Shown: positions 44,011 to 52,377 of the stretch, piece after piece
How the letters are laid out: each line of letters opens with the position of its first letter
Position numbering within the stretch: the stretch's first letter is position 1
From: Pedobacter sp. PLR
GTDB lineage: Bacteria; Bacteroidota; Bacteroidia; Sphingobacteriales; Sphingobacteriaceae
Assembly: GCF_026239675.1 (NCBI RefSeq)
Contig: NZ_JAPIVQ010000002.1
Coordinates: forward strand, 62,001-126,000
Length of the DNA stretch: 64,000 nucleotides
Direction of reading: 5' to 3'
Translations under genes and position numbers: made by a program
The notes under the pieces: generated by a model
What the model was told of the DNA's origin: nothing
Seen by the model: only the letters and a program-made list of their open reading frames with translations
Databases searched by the model: none

Positions 44011-45849
44011 ATGAAAAAAAGAAGTCTTTGGTTAATCACCGCTCTAATGACCATAGCTTTGCTTGGTGTCTTTGTAATGCAATTGTATTACATCAGGGAG
44101 GCGTATGCCCTAAAATCTCAACTTTTTGAACAGGATGTGAGCCAGGCTTTAAATGCTGTAGTCAACAAAGTGCAGAAGAGATATGCGGCTACGCATCTGT
44201 ACAAAAAAGAAGATCAGCTGAAAGAAGAAAGAGAAGCAGAGCTGAGGGATAAAGCGCAGATTCTGGTAGAATTTAAGGAACAGCATAAGGCAAAAGAGGA
44301 ACGCCGGAAACTGGAACAGCAAAAGAAAATTATTGCGGATCTGAATATGCAGGACAGTGTGATCCGCAGCAACTATCTGAACCCAACGATCATTCCCGAG
44401 ACAGAATACCTGTCAATGTCGAATGGGGAGGATGACAAGAAATCTCCTTTACAGGTAGATATGAATTTTGGAGTCGATAAGGCCGGGAATGTGGTCACCG
44501 CCAATGTCAATCAGGTCTATATCCCTGAGAAATCGCAAACTTTTAGCGTCTCTACCGACAAGCTTCCGGATAGTATCCGATATCTGGCTTTTAATCCTTT
44601 TACTAAAAAACCTCTGCTGATTACGCTGCCACGTGTTTCTCCGGATATGGTGTCGAAGTTTAAAAGTGAAGATGAGATCGAAAATCAGAAATTTTCAAGG
44701 GCTTTTAAAGACTTGTTAAAGGATACGGTAATCATTAAAACCAATAGCCTGAGTTACCTGGAGGATGTCGCCAAGGAGATGCGTCAGGAAAGTGTGCCGA
44801 TGGATGAACGGGTGCCCAGAGATGTGCTGGATACACTGATCAAAACGGAACTCCTGAACAGGAATATCAAGCTCGACTATGATTTCTGGGTGAAACTGGC
44901 AAGTAAAGACTCTGTGGTTTACCGTAAGGTGTCTAAGGAAAGCGTGATACCTACCCAGGCAAATTTACATACGGTAACCTTGTTTAGCGACGATATCTTT
45001 AGAGATCCAGGGTTGTTATACGTCACGTTCCCTAAAGAAGATTCTTTGATATTTAGCAACCTGAGCGTCACGATGGCCTCTTCGGCCGCCTTATTGCTCG
45101 TGCTCGTCTTTATTTTTTCCTATACGATATATACGATTTTAAAGCAGAAGAAAATCTCGGAGATGAAAACTGATTTCATCAACAACATGACCCATGAGTT
45201 TAAAACTCCGGTGGCTACCATTATGATTGCCAGTGAGGCGCTGAAGGATCCCGAGATCGCAGAAGACAAGAGCAGAGTGAAAAGACTGGCAGGGATCATC
45301 TATGATGAAAACGTGCGTCTGGGAAATCATATTGAAAGGGTTTTGAGTATCGCCCGACTGGAAAAGAAAGAATTGAAACTGGAAGAAACCATTGTGAATG
45401 TCAACGAGCTGATCCTCGTTGTGGTAGACAGTATGGACTTGCAGCTGAAAAAGAAAGGAACAGTATTGAAACTGGACCTTGCTGCCACACAACCGCTGAT
45501 TTTAGCGGACGAGCTGCATTTTTCCAATGTCATTTATAACCTGATTGATAACGCCAATAAATACAGTACCGGAACGCCGGAAATTAAGATCGGCACCAGG
45601 AATATCAATAAACACCTGGTGATTGAAGTGTCGGATGCTGGTATTGGCATGACAACAGAAGAAACAAAACGTATTTTTGATCAGTTCTACAGAGTACCCA
45701 CCGGAAATTTGCATGATGTCAAAGGATTTGGCCTTGGCCTGAACTACGTCCAGGACATCGTCCAGCAGATGGAAGGGAAAATTAAGGTGTATAGTGAAAA
45801 AGATAAAGGCACTGTATTTGAAATAATCTTACCCCTAAACCGTAAATAA
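44011..45849 (+). CDS. Sensor histidine kinase with large periplasmic domain
   Basis: A 612-residue kinase. N-terminal transmembrane segment (LWLITALMTIALLGVFVMQLYYI); a long periplasmic domain of about 330 residues with a Glu/Lys-rich coiled coil at residues 70-110; a second membrane segment (SSAALLLVLVFIFSYTIYTIL); HisKA with the phospho-His in NNMTHEFKTPVAT (about His395); HATPase with NLIDNANKYS, DAGIGM and GFGLGLNYV. It overlaps its response regulator by one base (TAATG). The layout resembles RprX-type kinases of Bacteroides, but I do not assign the name firmly. Confidence 0.93.
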   Translation: MKKRSLWLITALMTIALLGVFVMQLYYIREAYALKSQLFEQDVSQALNAVVNKVQKRYAATHLYKKEDQLKEEREAELRDKAQILVEFKEQHKAKEERRKLEQQKKIIADLNMQDSVIRSNYLNPTIIPETEYLSMSNGEDDKKSPLQVDMNFGVDKAGNVVTANVNQVYIPEKSQTFSVSTDKLPDSIRYLAFNPFTKKPLLITLPRVSPDMVSKFKSEDEIENQKFSRAFKDLLKDTVIIKTNSLSYLEDVAKEMRQESVPMDERVPRDVLDTLIKTELLNRNIKLDYDFWVKLASKDSVVYRKVSKESVIPTQANLHTVTLFSDDIFRDPGLLYVTFPKEDSLIFSNLSVTMASSAALLLVLVFIFSYTIYTILKQKKISEMKTDFINNMTHEFKTPVATIMIASEALKDPEIAEDKSRVKRLAGIIYDENVRLGNHIERVLSIARLEKKELKLEETIVNVNELILVVVDSMDLQLKKKGTVLKLDLAATQPLILADELHFSNVIYNLIDNANKYSTGTPEIKIGTRNINKHLVIEVSDAGIGMTTEETKRIFDQFYRVPTGNLHDVKGFGLGLNYVQDIVQQMEGKIKVYSEKDKGTVFEIILPLNRK

Positions 45850-46544
45850 TGAAAAAAATTCTATTGGTAGAAGATGATCCGAACCTGGGTTTGCTTTTGC
45901 AAGATTACCTGCAATTGAAAGGGAAATTTGAGGTGGTACTTTGTGTGGATGGAGAAGAAGGCATCAAGGCTTTTTCAAAACAGGAATTTGACCTTTGCAT
46001 TCTGGACGTCATGATGCCTAAGAAAGATGGTTTCACCCTGGGGAAAGAGATTAGAAAGATCAACCAGCAGGTGCCCATTATTTTTGCTACGGCAAAGGCC
46101 ATGATGGAAGATAAAGCTTCAGCATACGATCTGGGGGGAGACGATTACATCACCAAACCTTTTCGTATAGAAGAATTATTGCTGCGCATCAATGCACTGT
46201 TGAAACGGGTGTCTGCAAAAGAGACCGCAGAAGTGGCTCCGGTTGAAACGCAGTTCCAGATCGGCGACTATACCTTTGATTATACCACGCAGCTGATTCA
46301 CTATAAAGGACAGCAACAAAAGCTCAGTACTAAAGAAGCCGAGTTGTTGCAGTTGTTATGCTTAAAGAAGAATGCGGTGTTGACCAGAGAAGAGGCTTTG
46401 TTAAGCATCTGGCATGACGACAATTATTTTAACGGTCGTAGTATGGATGTTTTCCTGAGTAAGTTAAGGAAGTACCTTAGGGAAGACCCTAAGGTAGAAA
46501 TCCTCAACGTACATGGAAAAGGCTATAAATTATTAGTCAACTAA
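45849..46544 (+). CDS. OmpR/PhoB-family response regulator
   Basis: A 231-residue regulator. Receiver domain with VEDDPN, phospho-Asp in DLCILDVMMPKKDG, Thr in FATAKAMMEDK and Lys in TKPF; C-terminal winged-helix Trans_reg_C domain (LSTKEAELLQLLCLKKNAVLTREEALLSIW...SMDVFLSKLRKYL). Translationally coupled to the kinase (1-base overlap). Its stop overlaps the end of the convergent GLPGLI gene by 4 bp. Confidence 0.95.
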   Translation: MKKILLVEDDPNLGLLLQDYLQLKGKFEVVLCVDGEEGIKAFSKQEFDLCILDVMMPKKDGFTLGKEIRKINQQVPIIFATAKAMMEDKASAYDLGGDDYITKPFRIEELLLRINALLKRVSAKETAEVAPVETQFQIGDYTFDYTTQLIHYKGQQQKLSTKEAELLQLLCLKKNAVLTREEALLSIWHDDNYFNGRSMDVFLSKLRKYLREDPKVEILNVHGKGYKLLVN

Positions 46545-47314
46545 ATCGTCAGGGCTTTTAGCACAGTCTGTGCATAAGAGCCCCAATCTTTTATTACCCC
46601 GTTCAGGGTATCGTTTAGTCCTTTTGTATTGACCGCTTTCCCTTTTACCGGCGCTTTCAATTCTGCTGCGGTAACAGGTTTGTCTTTAACAGAGGTGGCA
46701 AACCAGCTCACGTTTTCATGTGGTAAGGCTACACCCAGGATCATGCCCGGTAAGCCGGAAAATGATTCCGGTCCGCCCGAAACAGGGATCTTATCCGTGT
46801 AAAAGGCCACCACATAGATCGAGTCCATCATGATTGCATTGGCTCTTCTGCACTCATATCCTGCAATTTCTCTGGTCTCCGAAGTCAGCTTCCAGTTGAT
46901 CTTTCTCAAACTGTCTCTTATCAAAAATGTTTCTTCAAATACTTTCTTCTGTGTAATGAAGCTGCTGTTCGCCAGGTCGCTGAAAATGGTGTTATTCTGC
47001 GTGCTGTTCGGATCAGATCCCCAAAATCCACCCGCATCTTTTCCGGTATCCGGAAGCGGTGTGAAGAGCGACTTGTCATTTGAAAATGTCAGGGTGCTTT
47101 TCAGGATTTTGAATTGTGGCTGATTTTTCCGGTAGGAATCATAAGCGGGTTGTAAATAGGTTTCATTGTCCTTGTTAATGCGCTTTTTAAGGGTCGCATA
47201 CATATTTGTTTTGCGTTCAAACTCAATCACACCATCCGTAGTAAAGCGTACATTTTGTGCGTAGCTGCTCATAGATCCGAGCAGTATGGTCAGGGTTATT
47301 AGTGTCTTCTTCAT
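46541..47314 (-). CDS. GLPGLI family secreted protein
   Basis: A 257-residue exported protein (signal MKKTLITLTILLGSMSSYAQ) that carries the family motif as SGLPGMILGVAL and the flanking GYECRRANA...VVAFYTDKIPVSGGPESF. GLPGLI proteins are typical of Bacteroidota and often sit with a large outer-membrane protein, as here (4 bp away). Function unknown; probably a periplasmic partner. Confidence 0.93.
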   Translation of the reverse strand: MKKTLITLTILLGSMSSYAQNVRFTTDGVIEFERKTNMYATLKKRINKDNETYLQPAYDSYRKNQPQFKILKSTLTFSNDKSLFTPLPDTGKDAGGFWGSDPNSTQNNTIFSDLANSSFITQKKVFEETFLIRDSLRKINWKLTSETREIAGYECRRANAIMMDSIYVVAFYTDKIPVSGGPESFSGLPGMILGVALPHENVSWFATSVKDKPVTAAELKAPVKGKAVNTKGLNDTLNGVIKDWGSYAQTVLKALTI

Positions 47315-47318
47315 TTGA

Positions 47319-50126
47319 TTATTGTTTTGGAGCGCCTCCGCCCATTTTATTGAAATCCCAGATCAGTGATAGCAAAAAGTATCTTGTGATGGTATTGTAT
47401 CTTCTTTCGGTAATTAAATTGCTGCTGGCACTTCTGCTAAAACCAGTGTTCTGATTTAAGAGGTCATTGCCGGAAAGCGAAAGTTTCAGGTCTTCTGCTT
47501 TGAAGAACTTTTTGCTGATGTAGGCATTCCAGATGAAACGCTCAAATACCTGGTTAAAGGATTTTGTTTTCGCCCTGTATTCATATTCTCCATCTGAAGC
47601 AATTTCAATTTTCCCCGGCAGATAAATGTTGAAGCCCATGCTTCCATTGGCTTTCCAGCCGTTGTCATTCAGGTTTTTCTGTAAGGATGATCCGCTAACG
47701 GTATAGGCAGGCCCTCCGGAAACATAGAAGTTATACTTTTTCTCTTTGTATTGAGAAAGTCTCAGGCCAAATTCATAATTATTGTTGTTGGTGGTATTGA
47801 ACTCATTGTTCACCATGCTGTAACTGGTGTTTCCGGATATCCCGCCATTGATGCCTGCACGTAAATCCAGCACCTTAATCTTTCTGTCGTAATTAACATT
47901 AGCCCGGTAACTGGTTGGCATCTTTCCGTCAATATTGATCGGTTTGTAGGTGTTTTTACCTTCGGCATTGGTGGTGGTAGAGTTGGCGATGGCATTGGAT
48001 GTAAAGTTTACACTGGCATTAAACCAAACGGACTCACCACTCATCACTTTGTAATTGCCAAAATTCATGCTCATGCCATTGTTGAACGAAGGTCTCAGAT
48101 CAGGATTTCCATCATAAATATTTAACTGGTCATTGTTCACTCTTACCGGTTGCAACTGAGTGATGCTTGGCTGTGTGGTGTTTCCATAGTAATAGAATCT
48201 CAGGGATTTCTGCTGCGTAAAATTATACGTGTAGGAGGCCTGAGGATTCCAGTTGGTGAATTTTCTGTTGAAACGCGCTTGTGTAAGCCCGTCGATTTGT
48301 TTGAAGCTCACATCAGCAACCTTACCACCGAAGTTGAAAACGGTCTTCCCTTGCTTGTAATTAAAGGTGGCTCCCCCCTGATTAGACACCTGGTCTAGTT
48401 TAAAGTCATTACTGAATTCCCTATCCAGGATCGTATAATCGCCATTGGCATCCTGGTTGAAAGAGCTTCTGTCGGAAGTTCCACTGCTCAGGCTCAGTCC
48501 ATAACTCAGCAATACCGACCATGATTTAGAAAGTGGTTCGGTATAAGTAGCATTGGAGCTGAATTTAGAGGTGCTGTTATGCGAGGTTTTGTATTGATTC
48601 AGTAAGGAGTCTCTTTTGAAATCTCCGTTTAATTCGAAATACTGGGTTAAGGAGTAGATATTCCCTTTATTATTTTTTTCGCTGGTGTTTTGTGCCAGGG
48701 CTAAAGATAAGGTACGGCCTTTTTTCTTTAGCTTTTGGGTGTACAGGATATTGGCATTCAGGTCTCTCTGGTCTCCTTTATTGTCATTGATGGTGCTGCT
48801 GTTGTTGATGGCGGTGCCGTCTAAACGTTCACTGTTGGAATGACCTTCTGAATCTGAATTGTTGTTCTTTAGCAATCCATCTACACCTACCTTGATGGTC
48901 GCCGAACTATCCAGCGCAATGGTATAGGCGATATTTGCTTTTTGACGGAACAATCGCTTGTCCGATCTTTCTTCTGAAGTACTAAAAATCACCGGGGTTT
49001 CCGATCCTGCAGGCAGGTTATTCTGCGTCAGGGTACTGTTAACACCGGCTACATTAATTTCACCAATTTTATAATTGGCATTGATGCTTTCTTTGTCTTT
49101 GTTCCACTTATTGGAGAACTGAGCACCGCCACTTTTAGTTTTTGGCATACCTTCTCCACTGTACTGACCGTCGTAGGAATCTAATCCGTCATCACGACCA
49201 CCACCAGAATACATATACATTCCATCGTCACTCATCTGGAAGTTACTACTGCCGAATTTGTCATTATCACTCCAGGATAAACCGGTTTTTCCGTTATTTG
49301 CCAGGTTTCCGAAAGCAGCAAATTTCTTCTTTCCTTTGAAGGCATTGATCATGGCTTGTCCCGAATAGAAATCATCAGTACCTCCGCCAATATCTACTTT
49401 TCCGAAATAGCCTTGCTTCTTATCTTCTTTCAATTTGATGTTGATGGTTTTTGCTTTTTGTCCGTCGTCGATACCGGTAAATGCAGCCTGATCGCTGGTC
49501 TTGTCGAACAGCTGTACTTTATCTACCATGTCGCCACGTAGGTTTTTAGTGACCAGGGTTGGGTCATCACCGAAAAATTCTTCCCCGTCTACAAGTACTT
49601 TATTAACGGCCTGGCCCTGAGCCGTGATTTTTCCATCTTTATCGATGGTGATGCCGGGCAGTTGTTTCAACAGGTCTTCGACCTTAGAATTGGGTTGAAT
49701 CACATAAGCTGCGGCATTAAATTCGGTGGTATCTCCCTTCATTTTGATCGCACTGATGTTTCCTTTGATGATAACACCCTCTAAAAGGGTTGATTTTAAC
49801 ATCAGGTTTAAGCGGCCAAAATCGTGCACCTTTTTGACATCGTCTAAATTGAATTCCTCCACATAATCGGCATAGCCGGGGTAGGTAACGAGGATGATAA
49901 ATTTTCCGGCTTTCGGCGGATGGAGTTTAAAGGCTCCGTCTGTGCCTGCGCGGACATATTTGACGAGCGTTGAGTCTTTGGCGTTTAAAATGGTGACTGT
50001 GGTGTTGACCATTTTGTAAGTCGCTGCGGTGTCAGTGATTACACCCTTAACTTCATAATTACTTTGCGAGAACACTAAAAAAGGGTAATAGCAGACTAAA
50101 AATAGTAGGAATACTTTAAGTTTCAT
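47319..50126 (-). CDS. Large outer-membrane beta-barrel protein, TonB-receptor-like
   Basis: A 935-residue protein. Signal (MKLKVFLLFLVCYYPFLVFSQ), CarboxypepD_reg-like domain (YEVKGVITDTAATYKMVNTTVTI), a plug-like domain (VEDLLKQLPGITIDKDGKITAQGQAVNKVLVDGEEFFGDDP), and a long barrel of aromatic-rich strands ending LLSLIWDFNKMGGGAPKQ. The plug motif LPGI/DGEEFFGDDP is found in the outer-membrane beta-barrel family partnered with GLPGLI proteins. It may export or assemble a surface product rather than import; this is open. Confidence 0.88.
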   Translation of the reverse strand: MKLKVFLLFLVCYYPFLVFSQSNYEVKGVITDTAATYKMVNTTVTILNAKDSTLVKYVRAGTDGAFKLHPPKAGKFIILVTYPGYADYVEEFNLDDVKKVHDFGRLNLMLKSTLLEGVIIKGNISAIKMKGDTTEFNAAAYVIQPNSKVEDLLKQLPGITIDKDGKITAQGQAVNKVLVDGEEFFGDDPTLVTKNLRGDMVDKVQLFDKTSDQAAFTGIDDGQKAKTINIKLKEDKKQGYFGKVDIGGGTDDFYSGQAMINAFKGKKKFAAFGNLANNGKTGLSWSDNDKFGSSNFQMSDDGMYMYSGGGRDDGLDSYDGQYSGEGMPKTKSGGAQFSNKWNKDKESINANYKIGEINVAGVNSTLTQNNLPAGSETPVIFSTSEERSDKRLFRQKANIAYTIALDSSATIKVGVDGLLKNNNSDSEGHSNSERLDGTAINNSSTINDNKGDQRDLNANILYTQKLKKKGRTLSLALAQNTSEKNNKGNIYSLTQYFELNGDFKRDSLLNQYKTSHNSTSKFSSNATYTEPLSKSWSVLLSYGLSLSSGTSDRSSFNQDANGDYTILDREFSNDFKLDQVSNQGGATFNYKQGKTVFNFGGKVADVSFKQIDGLTQARFNRKFTNWNPQASYTYNFTQQKSLRFYYYGNTTQPSITQLQPVRVNNDQLNIYDGNPDLRPSFNNGMSMNFGNYKVMSGESVWFNASVNFTSNAIANSTTTNAEGKNTYKPINIDGKMPTSYRANVNYDRKIKVLDLRAGINGGISGNTSYSMVNNEFNTTNNNNYEFGLRLSQYKEKKYNFYVSGGPAYTVSGSSLQKNLNDNGWKANGSMGFNIYLPGKIEIASDGEYEYRAKTKSFNQVFERFIWNAYISKKFFKAEDLKLSLSGNDLLNQNTGFSRSASSNLITERRYNTITRYFLLSLIWDFNKMGGGAPKQ

Positions 50127-50156
50127 TTTTGGTTATTTGGATTAACCTAAGTTATA

Positions 50157-50170
50157 ACTAAATATTTAGT
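50157..50170. promoter_or_regulatory. 14-bp perfect palindrome upstream of the large barrel gene
   Basis: ACTAAATATTTAGT at 50157-50170, 30 bp upstream of the start at 50126. A candidate binding site for a dimeric regulator of that gene or the divergent sigma gene. Confidence 0.35.
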
Positions 50171-50344
50171 GATAGGCATTAATAAACCATGAAATTTGTT
50201 AAATTATGTTAAAGATTATTTATTGTTGGATATTTATAATCTACACGAGCTATCTGATGCGCTTGTTTATCCCTTTTTTTTGCGTTTTCTTTGGGATGTG
50301 ATTCGGGCTGAACTATTTATTACCTTAGCCCTCAACATTAATTT

Positions 50345-50914
50345 ATGGGGAACTACAGCAAACTTTCTGATGAAGAATTGGTTGATTTTATCAAAACCAA
50401 TAATGAGGCGGCTTTTGTTGAGCTTTATAAGCGTTATTGGGAAGGTTTGTACAAATTGTGCTTTCAGATTCTTCAGGATCAGGATGCTGCGAAAGATGTT
50501 TTACAAGAGGTTTTTGTGTGGTTCTGGACACACCGTGCCGAGTTAAAGGTATATGCGGTTCGTAATTATTTGTTCGTAGCCGTAAAACATAAGGTGGCCA
50601 ACTATATCAGAAAGGACCATACCAGAAACGTTTTCTATGAAAGGATTAAGCTGCAAAATGTAGACGAAGCTTTCGTTGATTCTTCTTTAGAAGTAAAAGA
50701 ACTCATCGCGTTTATCCGGGACTTTACTTTAGAGCTCCCCGACAAATGCCGGACGGTTTTTCAGATGAGCCGTACAGAGTATCTCAGCAATAAAGAAATT
50801 GCAAACCGGTTAAATATCTCTGAAAAGACCGTAGAAACTCATCTGACAACCGCATTAAACAAGCTAAGGAAGAAAATGGGCAGAACTTCTGCCTGGCTGT
50901 TCTTTTTAAGTTAA
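50345..50914 (+). CDS. ECF sigma factor of a FecR/SusC locus
   Basis: A 189-residue sigma-70 family protein with region 2 (YKRYWEGLYKLCFQILQDQDAAKDVLQEVFVWFWTHRA) and region 4 (LPDKCRTVFQMSRTEYLSNKEIANRLNISEKTVETHLTTALNKLRKK). It is followed by a FecR-type anti-sigma, then SusC with an STN domain, so it is the regulator of a cell-surface signalling system, turned on when SusC binds its ligand. Confidence 0.94.
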   Translation: MGNYSKLSDEELVDFIKTNNEAAFVELYKRYWEGLYKLCFQILQDQDAAKDVLQEVFVWFWTHRAELKVYAVRNYLFVAVKHKVANYIRKDHTRNVFYERIKLQNVDEAFVDSSLEVKELIAFIRDFTLELPDKCRTVFQMSRTEYLSNKEIANRLNISEKTVETHLTTALNKLRKKMGRTSAWLFFLS

Positions 50915-50986
50915 GGATCTTGTTTTCGCTATTATTTTTTTTCATGCGACTAAGGGATGGTGCTTTGGCAAGTGCCTTATAGATAT

Positions 50987-52156
50987 ATGCCACAGATAGA
51001 AAGAGCGGATTACGTAAAAATATTGGAGCGGGTTGCTGATGGTTCTGCCACAGATCAGGAGATTATGCAATATAATTTCTGGATTACTGTAGTGCAGGAA
51101 AAAGGTGCTTCCCGGGAGGAGCCGCTGATGGGGAACAAAGCTCAGCTGGAGCAGGATATTTTAACAGGAATTCTGCTGGAGATCCATCAAAAACCGGTTG
51201 CAAAACCTTATAAATTATGGAAAAGTATCAGCATTGCGGCTTCCATTTTGCTGATTTCAGGGCTGGCATTCTATACATTTAATCCTAATCCTAACGAATT
51301 GCGCCCTGGGTTTCCAAAGACTGAGATCATCAACGATATTCTTCCTGGTTCAGAGCAAGCCACACTTACCCTTGGTAATGGTCAGAAGATCGTATTGGAT
51401 GGAGTGGTGAATGGAAAAATTGCCGAGCAAGCTGGAATAAGTATCAGCAAGACAGCAGATGGTCAACTGGTCTATTCAGTCACTGAAGTTGCCGGAAAGA
51501 AGGACGTCATTGAGGCTGATGCTATGAATACGATTGCCACGCCAAGAGGAGGGCAGTATCAGCTGAACCTGCCTGATGGTACGAAGGTATGGCTGAATGC
51601 CGCCTCTTCTTTGAAATATCCAGTCCGGTTTTCTGCCAGGCAACGTCTGGTAGAATTAACAGGAGAAGGTTATTTTGAGGTGGCTAAAGATCCAGCCAGA
51701 CCCTTTAAAGTTAAAACCGGGACTGAGGAATTACAGGTGTTGGGTACGCATTTCAACATCAATAGCTACACCGACGAAGCCGCAAGAAAAACGACTTTAC
51801 TCGAGGGGGCTGTGCGCATCAACTCTAAATCATGGAGCCAGCCAATCGTCCTTAGCCCCGGTCAGCAGGCGGTTGTCAGCAATCAGGGATTAAAAATATT
51901 GAAAGTGAACACCGATGAAATCATCGACTGGAAGAACGGGAACTTCATTTTTCAGGAAGAGCCGCTGGAAAGCATCATGAGAAAAGTAGCACGATGGTAT
52001 GATGTGGAAGTGAAGTATGAGGGGAGCCCCGGCGACCTGACTTTTACCGGCGTAGTTTCCAGGTCTAAAAATATCTCTGCCATGTTAAACGCATTGGATA
52101 AAACAGGAAAAGTTCATTTTAAAGTAGCAGGAAAAGTAGTAACCGTTTTACAATAG
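50987..52156 (+). CDS. FecR-family anti-sigma factor
   Basis: A 389-residue single-pass protein. Cytoplasmic N-terminal anti-sigma region, one transmembrane helix (ISIAASILLISGLAFYTF), then a FecR periplasmic domain (IATPRGGQYQLNLPDGTKVWLNAASSLKYPVRF...VELTGEGYFEVAKD) and a C-terminal STN-like DUF4974-type segment. It holds the sigma factor at the membrane until SusC signals. ATG 50987 is chosen over an earlier in-frame GTG-like start at 50957 that would add unlike residues. Confidence 0.92.
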   Translation: MPQIERADYVKILERVADGSATDQEIMQYNFWITVVQEKGASREEPLMGNKAQLEQDILTGILLEIHQKPVAKPYKLWKSISIAASILLISGLAFYTFNPNPNELRPGFPKTEIINDILPGSEQATLTLGNGQKIVLDGVVNGKIAEQAGISISKTADGQLVYSVTEVAGKKDVIEADAMNTIATPRGGQYQLNLPDGTKVWLNAASSLKYPVRFSARQRLVELTGEGYFEVAKDPARPFKVKTGTEELQVLGTHFNINSYTDEAARKTTLLEGAVRINSKSWSQPIVLSPGQQAVVSNQGLKILKVNTDEIIDWKNGNFIFQEEPLESIMRKVARWYDVEVKYEGSPGDLTFTGVVSRSKNISAMLNALDKTGKVHFKVAGKVVTVLQ

Positions 52157-52377
52157 TATTAATAAACCTATAACCAAATCAAACCAAGTATGAATAGAAA
52201 CACACCTCCTTAAGGATGCGCATTGCCCTGTTTTGGAAAATCGGGAGTGCTCGTGACACTCCCGGGGTATTCCGGGCTACTTCAATGCTTTGCTGAACAA
52301 ATTATCAATTTAACACCTGCTCTGCTTCCCTGATCTTTTGGAGGAGAGGGAAGCTACGCGTAAACCAAACCAAATGT
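52157..52377 (+). other. Structured leader region of the SusC gene
   Basis: Holds no gene except a 7-codon frame at 52190 (MNRNTPP). Hairpin A 52242-52249 / 52257-52264 (perfect 8 bp, CGGGAGTG) shares bases with hairpin B 52261-52265 / 52272-52276, so the two are mutually exclusive. A third 8-bp stem, 52324-52331 / 52347-52354, encloses a GGAGGAG at 52340-52346. The layout suggests a cis-acting leader for SusC, possibly an attenuator (inference). Confidence 0.5.

Noticed and set aside
44011-46544. Naming the two-component system RprXY
   Set aside because: The layout fits but the sensor domain cannot be matched with certainty by eye; no symbol assigned.
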